A DNA stretch of 64,000 nt from NCBI RefSeq assembly GCF_023910625.1, contig NZ_JAAVVW010000003.1, positions 1,860,001-1,924,000 of the forward strand. Reading direction: 5' to 3'. This document shows positions 49,717 to 57,545 of the stretch, piece after piece. How positions within the stretch are numbered: the stretch's first letter is position 1; every line of letters starts with the position of its first letter. A program made the translations under genes and the position numbers. Origin of the DNA: Limnohabitans sp. (GTDB lineage: Bacteria > Pseudomonadota > Gammaproteobacteria > Burkholderiales > Burkholderiaceae_C). Under the pieces are notes generated by a model, which was not told where the DNA came from, did not search any database, and saw nothing but the letters and a program-made list of their open reading frames with translations.

Positions 49717-50156
49717 CATGATATGGTGGTTGTTAAGGAAAGCATCAATAATTTTCTGATTTCTGTTTGCATCAAGTTTGCTATACCGTTGGTTGTGTTG
49801 GGTTTACTGATGATTTGGTTGGGTGTGCCCGTTTTTAGTTTACTTTTCGGAGAGCGTTGGGCGTATGCCGGCGCGTTGTCCGCTTGGCTTGTGTGGGCCT
49901 ATGCAATCAATGTTATTTGTTCAATGTTCAGTGTTATTTTTATAGTTCTAAGGAAATTGATTTTGAACGGTATATGGCAATTGTTGCATTGTGCTGCTAT
50001 TTATCTTGTGTTTGTAATTTTTCCTCCCGATAATTTTATAAATTTTATTCAAATATTTGTATTGATTGAAGTCATTTCGTATAGTATTTATGCTGTTCTC
50101 GTTTATATGACGTGCTATCGGTACAGTAAAGAAATTAAAAAGTTGATTTAAGCCGT

Positions 50157-51404
50157 ATGACCCACAATATTTGGTACTTGCACCCTTATGCTGGGGGGCC
50201 AGGATTCGGAAACAGTGCTCGAGCTTATCACATATCCTTAGCTTGGATTAAAGCTGGTCAACGAGCGACCGTGTTTTGTTCATCTTGGCACCATTTGATG
50301 GGACGTGATGTTGAATTCGTTGGGTCGCTAATATTTGAAGATGTCCCTTATTCGTTTGTACCTGCTCGCGCTTATATTGGTAATGGTGCTTCCAGATTAT
50401 TGAATATGTTTGATTACTGTATGGGCCTTTGGCGTAAAGCTGACCAGTATTCGTTGGATTTTGGCCAGCCCACCATGATTGTGGTTTCTTCTCCACACCC
50501 TTACGCTATTTTGATAGGAAAATTGCTGGCTAAACGTTGGCGGGCTAAATTGGTGTTTGAGGTACGTGACATCTGGCCTTTGAGCTTGGTTGAGCTTGCA
50601 GGTGTGTCTAAGTGGCATCCATTGGCTATGTTAACTGGTTGGGTTGAGCGTTTTGCATACAGAAATTCAGATGCTTGTGTTTCGCTTTTGCCCGGTGCCA
50701 AGTCGCATATGGTGGAGCGTGGCTTACCCTTAAATCGTTTCCACTACATACCCAACGGAGCAGCCTTGTCAGCCGCGCAGTTGCAGACTGTCGCTTTAGC
50801 TACGCCTGCACTTAACAAGGTTCGTCTGTTGAGAGATGATGGGCGTTTTGTGGTTATTTATCCCGGAGCCATGGGGCCTCCTAATAACATGCTTCCTTTG
50901 ATCGAAGCGGCTCATTTATTGAGTGCGAAAATTGGCCAAGCGGTTCATTTCGTATTGATGGGCCAAGGGGGTGAAATACCTGCCCTTAAAGAAAGAGTCA
51001 GGCATTTTGGGTTGACTACGGTTCACTTCTTTCCTCAATCAAACAGACAAGTAGCCTTGGCTTTGATGAGCATGGCGTCTGCAGGCTATGTGTCAGTAAG
51101 GCGGTTGCCCATTTATCGGCACGGTATTAGCTTCAACAAACTTTTTGAATATATGCAACAAAAATTACCTGTTATTTTCGCAGCTGATGTGCCCGGCAAC
51201 CCGGTTGAGCTTGCTGGATGCGGGGTTATAACTTCACCTGACGATCCTGTATTGATTGCCAATGCCATCTACAGTTTGTCTAAAAAATCATCAAGTGATC
51301 TAGCGTCCATGGGTCAGGCAGGAAGGTCGTTTGTTGAACGTCACCATGATTACACAGTCCTGGCAGCTGAATACTTGCAATTATTTGAACATAAGTCCTC
51401 ATGA
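50157..51404 (+). CDS. Glycosyltransferase family 4 (WbuB-like)
   Basis: 415 residues. N-terminus IWYLHPYAGGPGFGNSARAY, the segment FEVRDIWPLSLVELAGVSKW typical of WbuB-like amino-deoxysugar transferases, IPNGAAL, and the donor-site HGISFNKLFEYMQQKLP. Most likely adds the second sugar (for example an N-acetyl-fucosamine-type residue) on the undecaprenyl carrier, a guess from family resemblance. It begins 5 bp after the flippase stop and overlaps the next gene by ATGA. Confidence 0.87.
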   Translation: MTHNIWYLHPYAGGPGFGNSARAYHISLAWIKAGQRATVFCSSWHHLMGRDVEFVGSLIFEDVPYSFVPARAYIGNGASRLLNMFDYCMGLWRKADQYSLDFGQPTMIVVSSPHPYAILIGKLLAKRWRAKLVFEVRDIWPLSLVELAGVSKWHPLAMLTGWVERFAYRNSDACVSLLPGAKSHMVERGLPLNRFHYIPNGAALSAAQLQTVALATPALNKVRLLRDDGRFVVIYPGAMGPPNNMLPLIEAAHLLSAKIGQAVHFVLMGQGGEIPALKERVRHFGLTTVHFFPQSNRQVALALMSMASAGYVSVRRLPIYRHGISFNKLFEYMQQKLPVIFAADVPGNPVELAGCGVITSPDDPVLIANAIYSLSKKSSSDLASMGQAGRSFVERHHDYTVLAAEYLQLFEHKSS

Positions 51405-51964
51405 TGAAAAGATTTTTAGATGTTTTTTTTGTAATTTTTGCTGGGATTTTTTTGTTAATTCCTATTTTGGTAGTTAGTGTGGCTGTCAAAGTCACATCGG
51501 CAGGACCTGTTTTTTATTGGTCTGATAGGGTGGGTCGGTATAACACGATATTTCAAATGCCTAAATTCCGAAGCATGCTTGTGGGCACGCCTGCGGTAGC
51601 AACGCATCTGCTGTCGAATCCGAACACTTATTTGACACCAATAGGATCGTTCTTGCGTAAGAGTAGCTTGGATGAGTTGCCACAACTTTGGAGTATTTTG
51701 GTTGGAGATATGAGTTTCGTTGGTCCACGACCAGCTCTATTTAATCAGGATGATTTGGTCGCTTTACGTTCTAGCTATGGTGTTGATGCTTTGGTGCCAG
51801 GGTTAACGGGTTGGGCTCAGGTTAATGGACGTGACGAATTGCCTATTCCTGAAAAAGTGGCGCTGGATGTACAGTACTTGCAACGAAAAAATATGTTTTT
51901 TGATTTGCGAATTTTGTGGCTTACTTTCGTGAAAGTTGTCCAGCGTGATGGCGTTTCGCATTGA
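51401..51964 (+). CDS. Initiating phosphoglycosyltransferase (PglC-like sugar transferase)
   Basis: 187 residues, monotopic bacterial sugar transferase. One N-terminal membrane segment (DVFFVIFAGIFLLIPILVVS), then KFRSMLVG, SSLDELPQLWSILVGDMSFV and GPRPALF, and the tail LVPGLTGWAQVNGRDELP. It transfers a sugar-1-phosphate to undecaprenyl phosphate and so starts the repeat unit. This is the short form without the extra N-terminal spans of WcaJ/WbaP. The next gene starts inside its stop codon. Confidence 0.93.
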   Translation: MMKRFLDVFFVIFAGIFLLIPILVVSVAVKVTSAGPVFYWSDRVGRYNTIFQMPKFRSMLVGTPAVATHLLSNPNTYLTPIGSFLRKSSLDELPQLWSILVGDMSFVGPRPALFNQDDLVALRSSYGVDALVPGLTGWAQVNGRDELPIPEKVALDVQYLQRKNMFFDLRILWLTFVKVVQRDGVSH

Positions 51965-52551
51965 TCAAGTTGTCGTTTGTGCTCGATAAACCTTGTTTGT
52001 TGATTGTGGGTGCTGGTGGCCATGGACGTTCAGTGGCCGATAGTGTCTTGTTGTCAGATGATTATCATCTTGTCGGCTTTATAGATGATGGTGCCTTTTT
52101 GCGTGGTGAAAATGTATGGGATTTTCCGGTAATTGGGCCTGCTGCGGGATTCGCTGATTACAAAGAAATCGCATCACATGTAATTGTTGCTATTGGATCC
52201 AATTCATTACGTCAGCGTCTTTCATTTGAATTGACGGAAGCCGGTTTTGTACTGCCTAGTTTGATACATCCTCGTGCGACGGTTTCATCTCGAGCAGTTT
52301 TGGGTGCGGGGACTGTGGTCATGGCTGGTGCTGTAGTTGGTACGGAGGCTTCATTGGGCCTTGGCGTTATCGTTAACTCTGGTGCAGTGGTAGACCATCA
52401 TGCTCAGGTGCATGATTTTGCGCATTTAGGTGTCAACGCATCAATGGCGGGAGGGAGTGTTTTGGGGGCTTGCTCTTGGCTGCAGGCTGGTACAGCCATT
52501 GGTTATGGCGTCAAAGTGGCGCGTGATACCGTATTGTCTGTAGGGGATTGA
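51961..52551 (+). CDS. Sugar O/N-acetyltransferase (PglD/NeuD-like)
   Basis: 196 residues. N-terminal nucleotide-binding half LLIVGAGGHGRSVADSVL, then a left-handed beta-helix with hexapeptide repeats (HPRATVSSRAVLGAGTVVMAG, VNSGAVVDHHAQVHDFAHLG). In PglD the His of DHHAQVHDFAHLG is catalytic. Probably acetylates a UDP-4-amino-sugar. Start TTG 51961 overlaps the previous stop (TTGA); GTG 51979 is an alternative. Confidence 0.88.
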   Translation: MIKLSFVLDKPCLLIVGAGGHGRSVADSVLLSDDYHLVGFIDDGAFLRGENVWDFPVIGPAAGFADYKEIASHVIVAIGSNSLRQRLSFELTEAGFVLPSLIHPRATVSSRAVLGAGTVVMAGAVVGTEASLGLGVIVNSGAVVDHHAQVHDFAHLGVNASMAGGSVLGACSWLQAGTAIGYGVKVARDTVLSVGD

Positions 52552-52575
52552 CTTGATATACGTGGATTTATTAAA

Positions 52576-54528
52576 TTGAGTGCAGATTTTTTAACGCAAT
52601 TTCTTCTTTTTTTGCCAAGACCGGCTAAGCGTGCTTTAGCTTTAGGCGCGGACGCCTTGGTCTGTGCCATGACGGTATGGATGGCGTTTAACTTGCGCAT
52701 GGAGTTCTGGACCGCTTGGTCGCCTGCGCATTTCACGGCATTTGCAGGTGCTGTGGCTCTTGCTTTGCCGCTGTTCATTGTGTTTGGCTTGTACCGGGCC
52801 ATCTTCCGGTATGCGGGTTTGCCTGCTTTGATGACCGTGTTGAAGGCGGTAGCACTCTACGCTGTTTTTTATTGTTTTGCGTTTACTGTGGTGGGCGTGC
52901 CCGGTGTGCCTCGCACCGTGGGCGTTTTGCAGCCGCTTTTGTTGTTGCTGGGCGTGACGTTGTCTCGCGCATTTGTGCGTTATTGGTTGGGCGGGATTTA
53001 CCAAAGCATTGTTGGCAAAGAGGACCAGCCCCGCGTGTTGATTTATGGTGCTGGTTCTGCCGGGCGGCAGTTGGCAGCGGCCCTGAAGACCAGCCCCGAG
53101 CTGGTGGTGGCGGGCTTGCTGGATGATGATGACCGTTTGCACGGGCAGGTGCTCAATGGCCTGAAGATTTATGACCCGGCAACTCTGGTGGCTTTGGTGG
53201 CCAAGCTGCGGGTGACGCAGGTGTTTTTGGCCTTGCCCTCTGCATCGCGTGCTCGGCGCAACGAAATTCTGGAGCTGGTGCGTGCAGCCCATGTGCAGGT
53301 GCGCACTTTGCCGGGCGTGATGGACTTAGCCCAGGGCAAGGTGCAGGTGTCTGACCTGAAAGAGCTGGACATTGAGGACTTGCTGGGTCGTGATCCGGTG
53401 CCGCCCAACCCACTGATGCTGGCCAAGAACATCACGGGCAAGGTGGTGATGGTGACCGGTGCGGGCGGCTCGATTGGATCGGAGCTTTGTAGGCAGATTG
53501 TCAAGTCGGGTCCATCGACGTTGCTCTTGGTGGAGCTGACGGAGTTTGCGTTGTATGCGATTGAGCATGAGTTGCAAAGCCGCATTCGTGAAGAGTCTGC
53601 AGTCGATGTGAAGTTGGTGCCTTTGCTGGCCAACGTGCGCGACGCCTCACGCATGGCAGAGATTTTGCGCACCTGGAAGCCGCACACGGTTTACCACGCA
53701 GCGGCCTACAAGCATGTGCCGCTGGTTGAACACAACCCGGCAGAGGGTGTGAAGAACAATGTGCTGGGCACTTTGACCACGGCCATGCAAGCAGCGGCGC
53801 ATGGCGTGAGTGATTTTGTGTTGATCAGCACCGACAAGGCGGTACGCCCCACGAATGTGATGGGCACCAGCAAGCGCTTGGCCGAGATGGTGTTGCAGGC
53901 CCAAGCGGCGGTGATGGAAGGGCAGAGGCAAGGGCCGGTTGGTAAGACGCGTTTCAGCATGGTGCGCTTTGGCAATGTTCTGGGTTCTTCGGGCTCAGTG
54001 GTGCCGCTGTTTCGCAAGCAGATCAAGGACGGTGGCCCGATCACCCTGACGGACGAGCGGATCACCCGCTACTTCATGACCATCCCCGAAGCGGCGCAGC
54101 TGGTGATTCAGGCCGGGGCCATGGCCAGTGGCGGTGATGTGTTTGTGTTGGACATGGGCGAGCCGGTGCGCATTGCCGATTTGGCCCGGCGCATGGTGGA
54201 GCTGTCGGGCTTGGCGCTCAAAGACGCGGCGAATCCGAATGGTGACATCGAGATCACCGTGACCGGCTTGCGCCCCGGAGAGAAGCTGTACGAAGAGCTG
54301 CTGATTGGTGACAACCCCTTGCCCACCAGCCACCCCCGCATCATGAAAGCCCACGAAGACTTTTTGCCGTGGGATGCCTTGCAGGCCAAGCTGTCTGACT
54401 TGGGTTTGGCGCTGGACGCTAACAACGTGCCCCTGATACGCACCTTGCTCAAGGATCTGGTACCGGGCTACCAGCCCGATGGTGAGGTGGTGGACTGGGT
54501 GTGGATGGAGAACGCACGCACGGCTTGA
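52576..54528 (+). CDS. UDP-GlcNAc 4,6-dehydratase (PglF/WbpM-like)
   Basis: 650 residues, starting at TTG 52576. Four N-terminal membrane spans (about 20-140), a first Rossmann region GAGSAGRQLAAAL, and a catalytic SDR domain with GAGGSIGSELCRQI, YHAAAYKHVPLVE, STDKAVRPTNVMGTSKR (the Met-for-Tyr variant of this family) and RFGNVLGSSGSV. It makes UDP-4-keto-6-deoxy sugars for QuiNAc/FucNAc-type residues. It closes the polysaccharide locus and has core-like GC. Confidence 0.93.
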   Translation: MSADFLTQFLLFLPRPAKRALALGADALVCAMTVWMAFNLRMEFWTAWSPAHFTAFAGAVALALPLFIVFGLYRAIFRYAGLPALMTVLKAVALYAVFYCFAFTVVGVPGVPRTVGVLQPLLLLLGVTLSRAFVRYWLGGIYQSIVGKEDQPRVLIYGAGSAGRQLAAALKTSPELVVAGLLDDDDRLHGQVLNGLKIYDPATLVALVAKLRVTQVFLALPSASRARRNEILELVRAAHVQVRTLPGVMDLAQGKVQVSDLKELDIEDLLGRDPVPPNPLMLAKNITGKVVMVTGAGGSIGSELCRQIVKSGPSTLLLVELTEFALYAIEHELQSRIREESAVDVKLVPLLANVRDASRMAEILRTWKPHTVYHAAAYKHVPLVEHNPAEGVKNNVLGTLTTAMQAAAHGVSDFVLISTDKAVRPTNVMGTSKRLAEMVLQAQAAVMEGQRQGPVGKTRFSMVRFGNVLGSSGSVVPLFRKQIKDGGPITLTDERITRYFMTIPEAAQLVIQAGAMASGGDVFVLDMGEPVRIADLARRMVELSGLALKDAANPNGDIEITVTGLRPGEKLYEELLIGDNPLPTSHPRIMKAHEDFLPWDALQAKLSDLGLALDANNVPLIRTLLKDLVPGYQPDGEVVDWVWMENARTA

Positions 54529-54604
54529 TAGAGGGGGCTTGCAGGCATTCGGCCGCAGGGGAGAGAGATTCGGGTTTTTTGTGGGAGCGAGTCCCTGCTA
54601 GCTA

Positions 54605-55441
54605 ATGTGCATCGAAGGCAAAAGGCATGGACCCCCGATCGAGTCGGGGGTGACAGGGAAAGATTGGGGTCAGATCCCGATTGTTTTAAATGGGAATTAC
54701 AAAATCGTGATTCGTTCCAAAGGGTTTAGCCCAGAGGTGTCGTTAACGTATTTGTTTACGCAGGATGCAGAGCTCAAAGCACATTCTGCGTACAAGTTGG
54801 CCAAGGCGGGCGATCGAGATGCAGCGCTTGAATTGGTCATTGATACTGCTGTTGCTTGGCTTTATGACCAGCGTGAGCGGTTTGCGTCAGGTTTACTGTT
54901 TGTTGCGCCTCATGCACAAGAGGCGACGGGTGACAATGCTATTCCGCAGACATTAGCCTCGGTTTGTGCTGCTGTCTACAAGGGCTCTGCAGATACCGAA
55001 ATTGTCCAGTCTGATCGGGTTTATCACACAGGCGCAGACCCGATGGAGCGTATGGCAGCACGCGCACAGTTTGTTGGACGTGTTGTTCCAGGGGCTCAAT
55101 ACGTTTTGGTTGACGATGTAACCAGTCTAGGTGGTACTCTGGCAGAATTGTCAAACTACATTCAGTTTTATGGTGGCAGCGTAAAAGGCGTAGTGGTTTT
55201 GGTGAACGCAGGGCGCAATCCAGAATTGGTGCCTAAAGCCAAGTTTGTTCAGCTGATCAAGGAGCGTTTTGATGATGAATTTATCGAAGTCTTCGGCATC
55301 GAGCCAGGAGCACTCACCGCCAACGAAGCTCAATACCTCGCTGGTTTCAGATCTGTTGACGCCATCAGAAATCGACTTGTTGCGGCAGAGCAAGAAATCG
55401 ATCGCCGATTACGTTCAAAGGGAATTACCCGCACGCCTTAA
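54605..55441 (+). CDS. Phosphoribosyltransferase-like protein
   Basis: 278 codons from ATG 54605, but the first ~30 codons cover a hairpin and a repeat, so translation probably starts later (for example GTG 54707, giving about 244 residues) or the gene has lost its natural 5' end. The PRPP-binding loop YVLVDDVTSLGGTLAEL lies at about residue 165-180, with the preceding strand GLLFVAPHAQEATGDNAIP. I do not recognise the substrate. It stands alone between the polysaccharide locus and ydcF, bounded by related GGGGTCAGA repeats. Confidence 0.72.
   Translation: MCIEGKRHGPPIESGVTGKDWGQIPIVLNGNYKIVIRSKGFSPEVSLTYLFTQDAELKAHSAYKLAKAGDRDAALELVIDTAVAWLYDQRERFASGLLFVAPHAQEATGDNAIPQTLASVCAAVYKGSADTEIVQSDRVYHTGADPMERMAARAQFVGRVVPGAQYVLVDDVTSLGGTLAELSNYIQFYGGSVKGVVVLVNAGRNPELVPKAKFVQLIKERFDDEFIEVFGIEPGALTANEAQYLAGFRSVDAIRNRLVAAEQEIDRRLRSKGITRTP
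54631..54651. terminator. Hairpin after the dehydratase gene
   Basis: Perfect inverted repeat ACCCCCGA (54631-54638) and TCGGGGGT (54644-54651) with a 5-nt loop. It has no U-run, so it may be a REP-like palindrome rather than a Rho-independent terminator. Lies inside the longest possible version of the phosphoribosyltransferase-like frame, which argues against that start. Confidence 0.55.
54664..54686 (+). repeat. GGGGTCAGA-type repeat, left copy
   Basis: TTGGGGTCAGATCCCGATTGTTT; a related sequence, ATAGGGGTCAGACTCCAACTGTTT, lies at 55483-55506. The two face the same way and bracket the phosphoribosyltransferase-like gene. Similar GGGGTCAGA tracts often accompany REP-type elements mobilised by Y1 transposases (recalled, unchecked). 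Confidence 0.5.
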
Positions 55442-55478
55442 GCAGCGACATTTGGATCATTTGCTGAATAAGGCCTGA
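55269..55478 (+). CDS. Small ORF overlapping the phosphoribosyltransferase-like gene
   Basis: 69 codons from a run of three ATGs, overlapping the preceding gene out of frame by about 170 bp and ending 37 bp after its stop. The C-terminal half, SDLLTPSEIDLLRQSKKSIA, looks like a genuine small helical protein (LTPxEIxxLR-type motif), and that half continues past the end of the upstream gene. Coding in both frames is plausible but not proven. Confidence 0.4.
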   Translation: MMMNLSKSSASSQEHSPPTKLNTSLVSDLLTPSEIDLLRQSKKSIADYVQRELPARLKQRHLDHLLNKA

Positions 55479-55482
55479 ATTT

Positions 55483-55506
55483 ATAGGGGTCAGACTCCAA
55501 CTGTTT
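55483..55506 (+). repeat. GGGGTCAGA-type repeat, right copy
   Basis: ATAGGGGTCAGACTCCAACTGTTT, the partner of the copy at 54664-54686. It lies a few bases after the small overlapping ORF and just before the terminator hairpin at 55511. Confidence 0.5.
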
Positions 55507-55510
55507 GATA

Positions 55511-55536
55511 ACAAAAGAGCCGAGAGGCTCTTTTGT
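55511..55536 (+). terminator. Rho-independent terminator
   Basis: Perfect 11-bp stem ACAAAAGAGCC / GGCTCTTTTGT with loop GAGA; the T-rich 3' arm serves as the U-tract on the plus strand, and the A-rich arm does so on the minus strand, so it can act in both directions. It ends the phosphoribosyltransferase-like unit before ydcF. Confidence 0.8.
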
Positions 55537-55563
55537 CGTTTAAGAGCTTTGAAAAAGGTCGCT

Positions 55564-56334
55564 ATGTTTGTTTTGTCCAAGTTGATGTCGGCCATCACGC
55601 AGCCCATGTTTTGGCTGGCTGTGTGGTGGGGCCTGGCGCTGGTCATGCTGAGCATGTTTTTGTCTTGGCGGCGTGCTGCTCTTCGCATGTTGTGGGGCGG
55701 CTTGGTGGTGCTGGGCCTGTTGGGTTTTGAGGCCGTGCCCCACGCACTTTTGCGCCCATTGGAAAACCGATACCCCGTGCCCACCCCAGAGCTTGTGGGT
55801 CGTCATGTGGGGGTGATTGTGTTGGGCGGTGCCACTCAGCACCCTGGCGTTTATTTGGCACATGGCCAAGTGCCCTTGGGTGAAGCGGCTGAACGCATGT
55901 CTTTGCCGGTGGGGCTGATGCTGAAGCACCCCCAGCTGCAATTGGTTTTTTCTGGCGGGGAGGGGCGCTTGCTGGCCACTGGTGTGAGCGAGGCCGAACT
56001 CGCCAAGGCGTTTTATGAAGAGCAGGGCGTGGACATGCGCCGGGTGAAGCTGGAAGCCGGTTCGCGCACCACCCGAGAAAACGCTTTGCAAGTGGCCGCG
56101 TTGTTGGGCGAGCGCTGCAAACAGCCTTGGCTGCTGGTGACTTCGGCCTGGCACATGCCCCGGTCAGTGCCCGAGTTTGAGGCGGTGGGGTGCAATGTGA
56201 CGGCGTATCCGGTGGACTTCAGAACGGGCGAAGCCACGCTGTGGACCGAGTATTCGTTGGCCCGCAGCTTGCTGCTGTGGCAAACGGCTTTGCATGAGTG
56301 GTTGGGGTTGGGGGTGTATCGGGTGACGCGGTGA
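55564..56334 (+). CDS. YdcF/SanA-family (DUF218) membrane protein
   Basis: 256 residues from ATG 55564, which has AAAAGG upstream; a TTG five codons earlier is possible. Two N-terminal membrane spans (MFWLAVWWGLALVMLSMFL; MLWGGLVVLGLLGF), then the DUF218 fold: GVIVLGGATQHPGVY, LVFSGGEGRLLATG, EAGSRTTRENALQ and VTSAWHMPRSVPEF. Family members such as ElyC act in envelope and peptidoglycan or ECA homeostasis; the exact role here is unknown. Confidence 0.9.
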   Translation: MFVLSKLMSAITQPMFWLAVWWGLALVMLSMFLSWRRAALRMLWGGLVVLGLLGFEAVPHALLRPLENRYPVPTPELVGRHVGVIVLGGATQHPGVYLAHGQVPLGEAAERMSLPVGLMLKHPQLQLVFSGGEGRLLATGVSEAELAKAFYEEQGVDMRRVKLEAGSRTTRENALQVAALLGERCKQPWLLVTSAWHMPRSVPEFEAVGCNVTAYPVDFRTGEATLWTEYSLARSLLLWQTALHEWLGLGVYRVTR

Positions 56335-56359
56335 GGGGGAATGCAAGGCTTCATGCAAA

Positions 56360-56825
56360 ATCTCACGCTCTGGCGCAGCTTGAACAGGTAGGGCTGGGCT
56401 CGCTCCTCCAGCTCGGCGATAAAGGGTTCGTTGCCAAAGCCGCAGTCGCCTCGGACCAAGGCCGGACGCTGCTGGGGCGTGAGCTTTTCCAGTACGCCGA
56501 TCAGACCAGGCCGCGCTTTGGCCGCGCTGTGCTCTTTGCCGGGGCAGTCGACAACGTCCAGCACCAAGCGCAGGTTGCCAACCCAGTATGTGTGCAGTGC
56601 GTGGCTCGGGCGCCCGGGTTTGTGTGGGTTGTAGCTGACCTCAGCCCCGCTTTGTTTTCCGAACATCGGCTTGATGTCGCCGCGCAGCCCGGTGATGTGG
56701 GCGTAGCGGTTGTGCCCTGCCAGTATCGCCAGCAGCCATGTGCCCAAGATATCCTGTTTGCTGGGTGCATTGGGGCTTGTGTAGGTCAATGGGCAGCTAT
56801 CGACCCAGGAGCTGTACACCCTCGC
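56360..56825 (-). pseudogene. IS1380-like transposase fragment
   Basis: Minus-strand remnant of a DDE transposase: SPNAPSKQDILGTWLLAILA, then GHNRYAHITGLRGD, an internal deletion, GKQSGAEVSYNPHKPGRPSH, RGDCGFGNEPFIAELEERAQ and YLFKLRQSVR, where homology stops at the end of ydcF. The start codon region and C-terminal third are missing. Part of it recurs at 18116-18230. IS family assigned from memory of motif order (YNPHK; GDxGF), so tentative. Confidence 0.75.
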
Positions 56826-57469
56826 CGCCCCTGCCACACCACCCGGCATGCGGGTCCGCACCGGGCGGTTCGAGAGCTTGAGGTTCATGGGCAGGTCCTC
56901 AGTGAGCCGCCTGTGCTCAGCCTTGAACCTGTCCATCCCCGTGTCTCGGTGCTCATGCAACGTACCTCCAGCTTCGTCGCTGATGGGATCACGCCCGGCT
57001 TCACCGTACGCTACGCCCACCCGCCCAGGTCACCCCAGCATCTGACGCATGGCCTTGCAGCTTTGCACGTCCTCAGACTCTCACTCTCGTTCGGTCCTTC
57101 ACGGTCTCCCTCCGGCCTTGTGGGCCTCGTACTGCCGCTACTACGACCTCTGCTGACTTCTCACTCCGGCAAAGCCGTCGCCCTTTCAGACGCAAGGCGA
57201 GATCTCCCCAGGTAAGGGTCGCACACCTTCATCGCACAACCGCCGCATCTACGCCGCTTCGCCTTGGTCACAAGAGCTTCGTGGTTTCTTGCCCACTCGC
57301 CCTGCTAGGCAGCGCCTTCTATGCGGTTCTTGTTCATCGGCTCGCGATTTACGCTCCACGCTTCCTTCCCACACTCGGTCGCCCTCACGCAGTTGCGCTT
57401 GACTTTGCTCACTGTGACCAGCTCGCAGCGGGACTTGCTCCCGCAGGTGCGCGCCCATGCTGGGCGCAC
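56825..57469 (-). ncRNA. Group II intron remnant (IIC-like), without reverse transcriptase
   Basis: On the minus strand a GTGCGCCCAGCATGGG 5' end (57469) lies directly behind a Rho-independent terminator, the hallmark insertion site of class IIC introns. A domain-V-like hairpin follows at about 56836-56872: stem ACCGCCCGG / CCGGGTGGT, upper stem TGCG / CGCA with a short loop, containing the CGC triad. Only ~600 bp separate the two; the usual ~1.3-kb reverse transcriptase gene is absent. The 3' boundary is unresolved where the transposase fragment begins (about 56825). Confidence 0.72.
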
Positions 57470-57503
57470 AAGAAAAACCCGCCGAGGATTGCTCCAGGGC
57501 GGG
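57470..57503 (-). terminator. Rho-independent terminator of the beta-barrel gene
   Basis: Reading the minus strand: CCCGCC, loop, GGCGGG (57503-57478), followed by TTTTTCTT (57477-57470), then the intron 5' end. It terminates the gene at 57546-58097 and is the intron's insertion target. Confidence 0.88.
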
Positions 57504-57545
57504 TGTTGTGGGGTTTAGTGCGCTGCAGCGCGTCGATTGCGCCGA

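Larger units (their letters stand above)
46177..50151 (+). pseudogene. wzx: O-antigen flippase Wzx split by two insertion sequences
   Basis: Three in-frame pieces: 46177-46510, 47846-48342 and 49726-50151. Removing each IS and one copy of its 9-bp target duplication (CTCCTAACT; CATGATATG) restores one frame of 419 codons, encoding a 418-residue polytopic protein of normal MATE/polysaccharide-transporter length. Piece 1 starts MRWPGWFYAVLRRPFWVV with TGFAQTVGVLTSPLLTRLY; piece 2 has ALPAFFDNLSMLIPVYLA; piece 3 contains FGERWAYAGALSAWLVWAY. As it stands no full-length protein can be made. The start overlaps the acyltransferase stop as ATGA. Confidence 0.9.
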
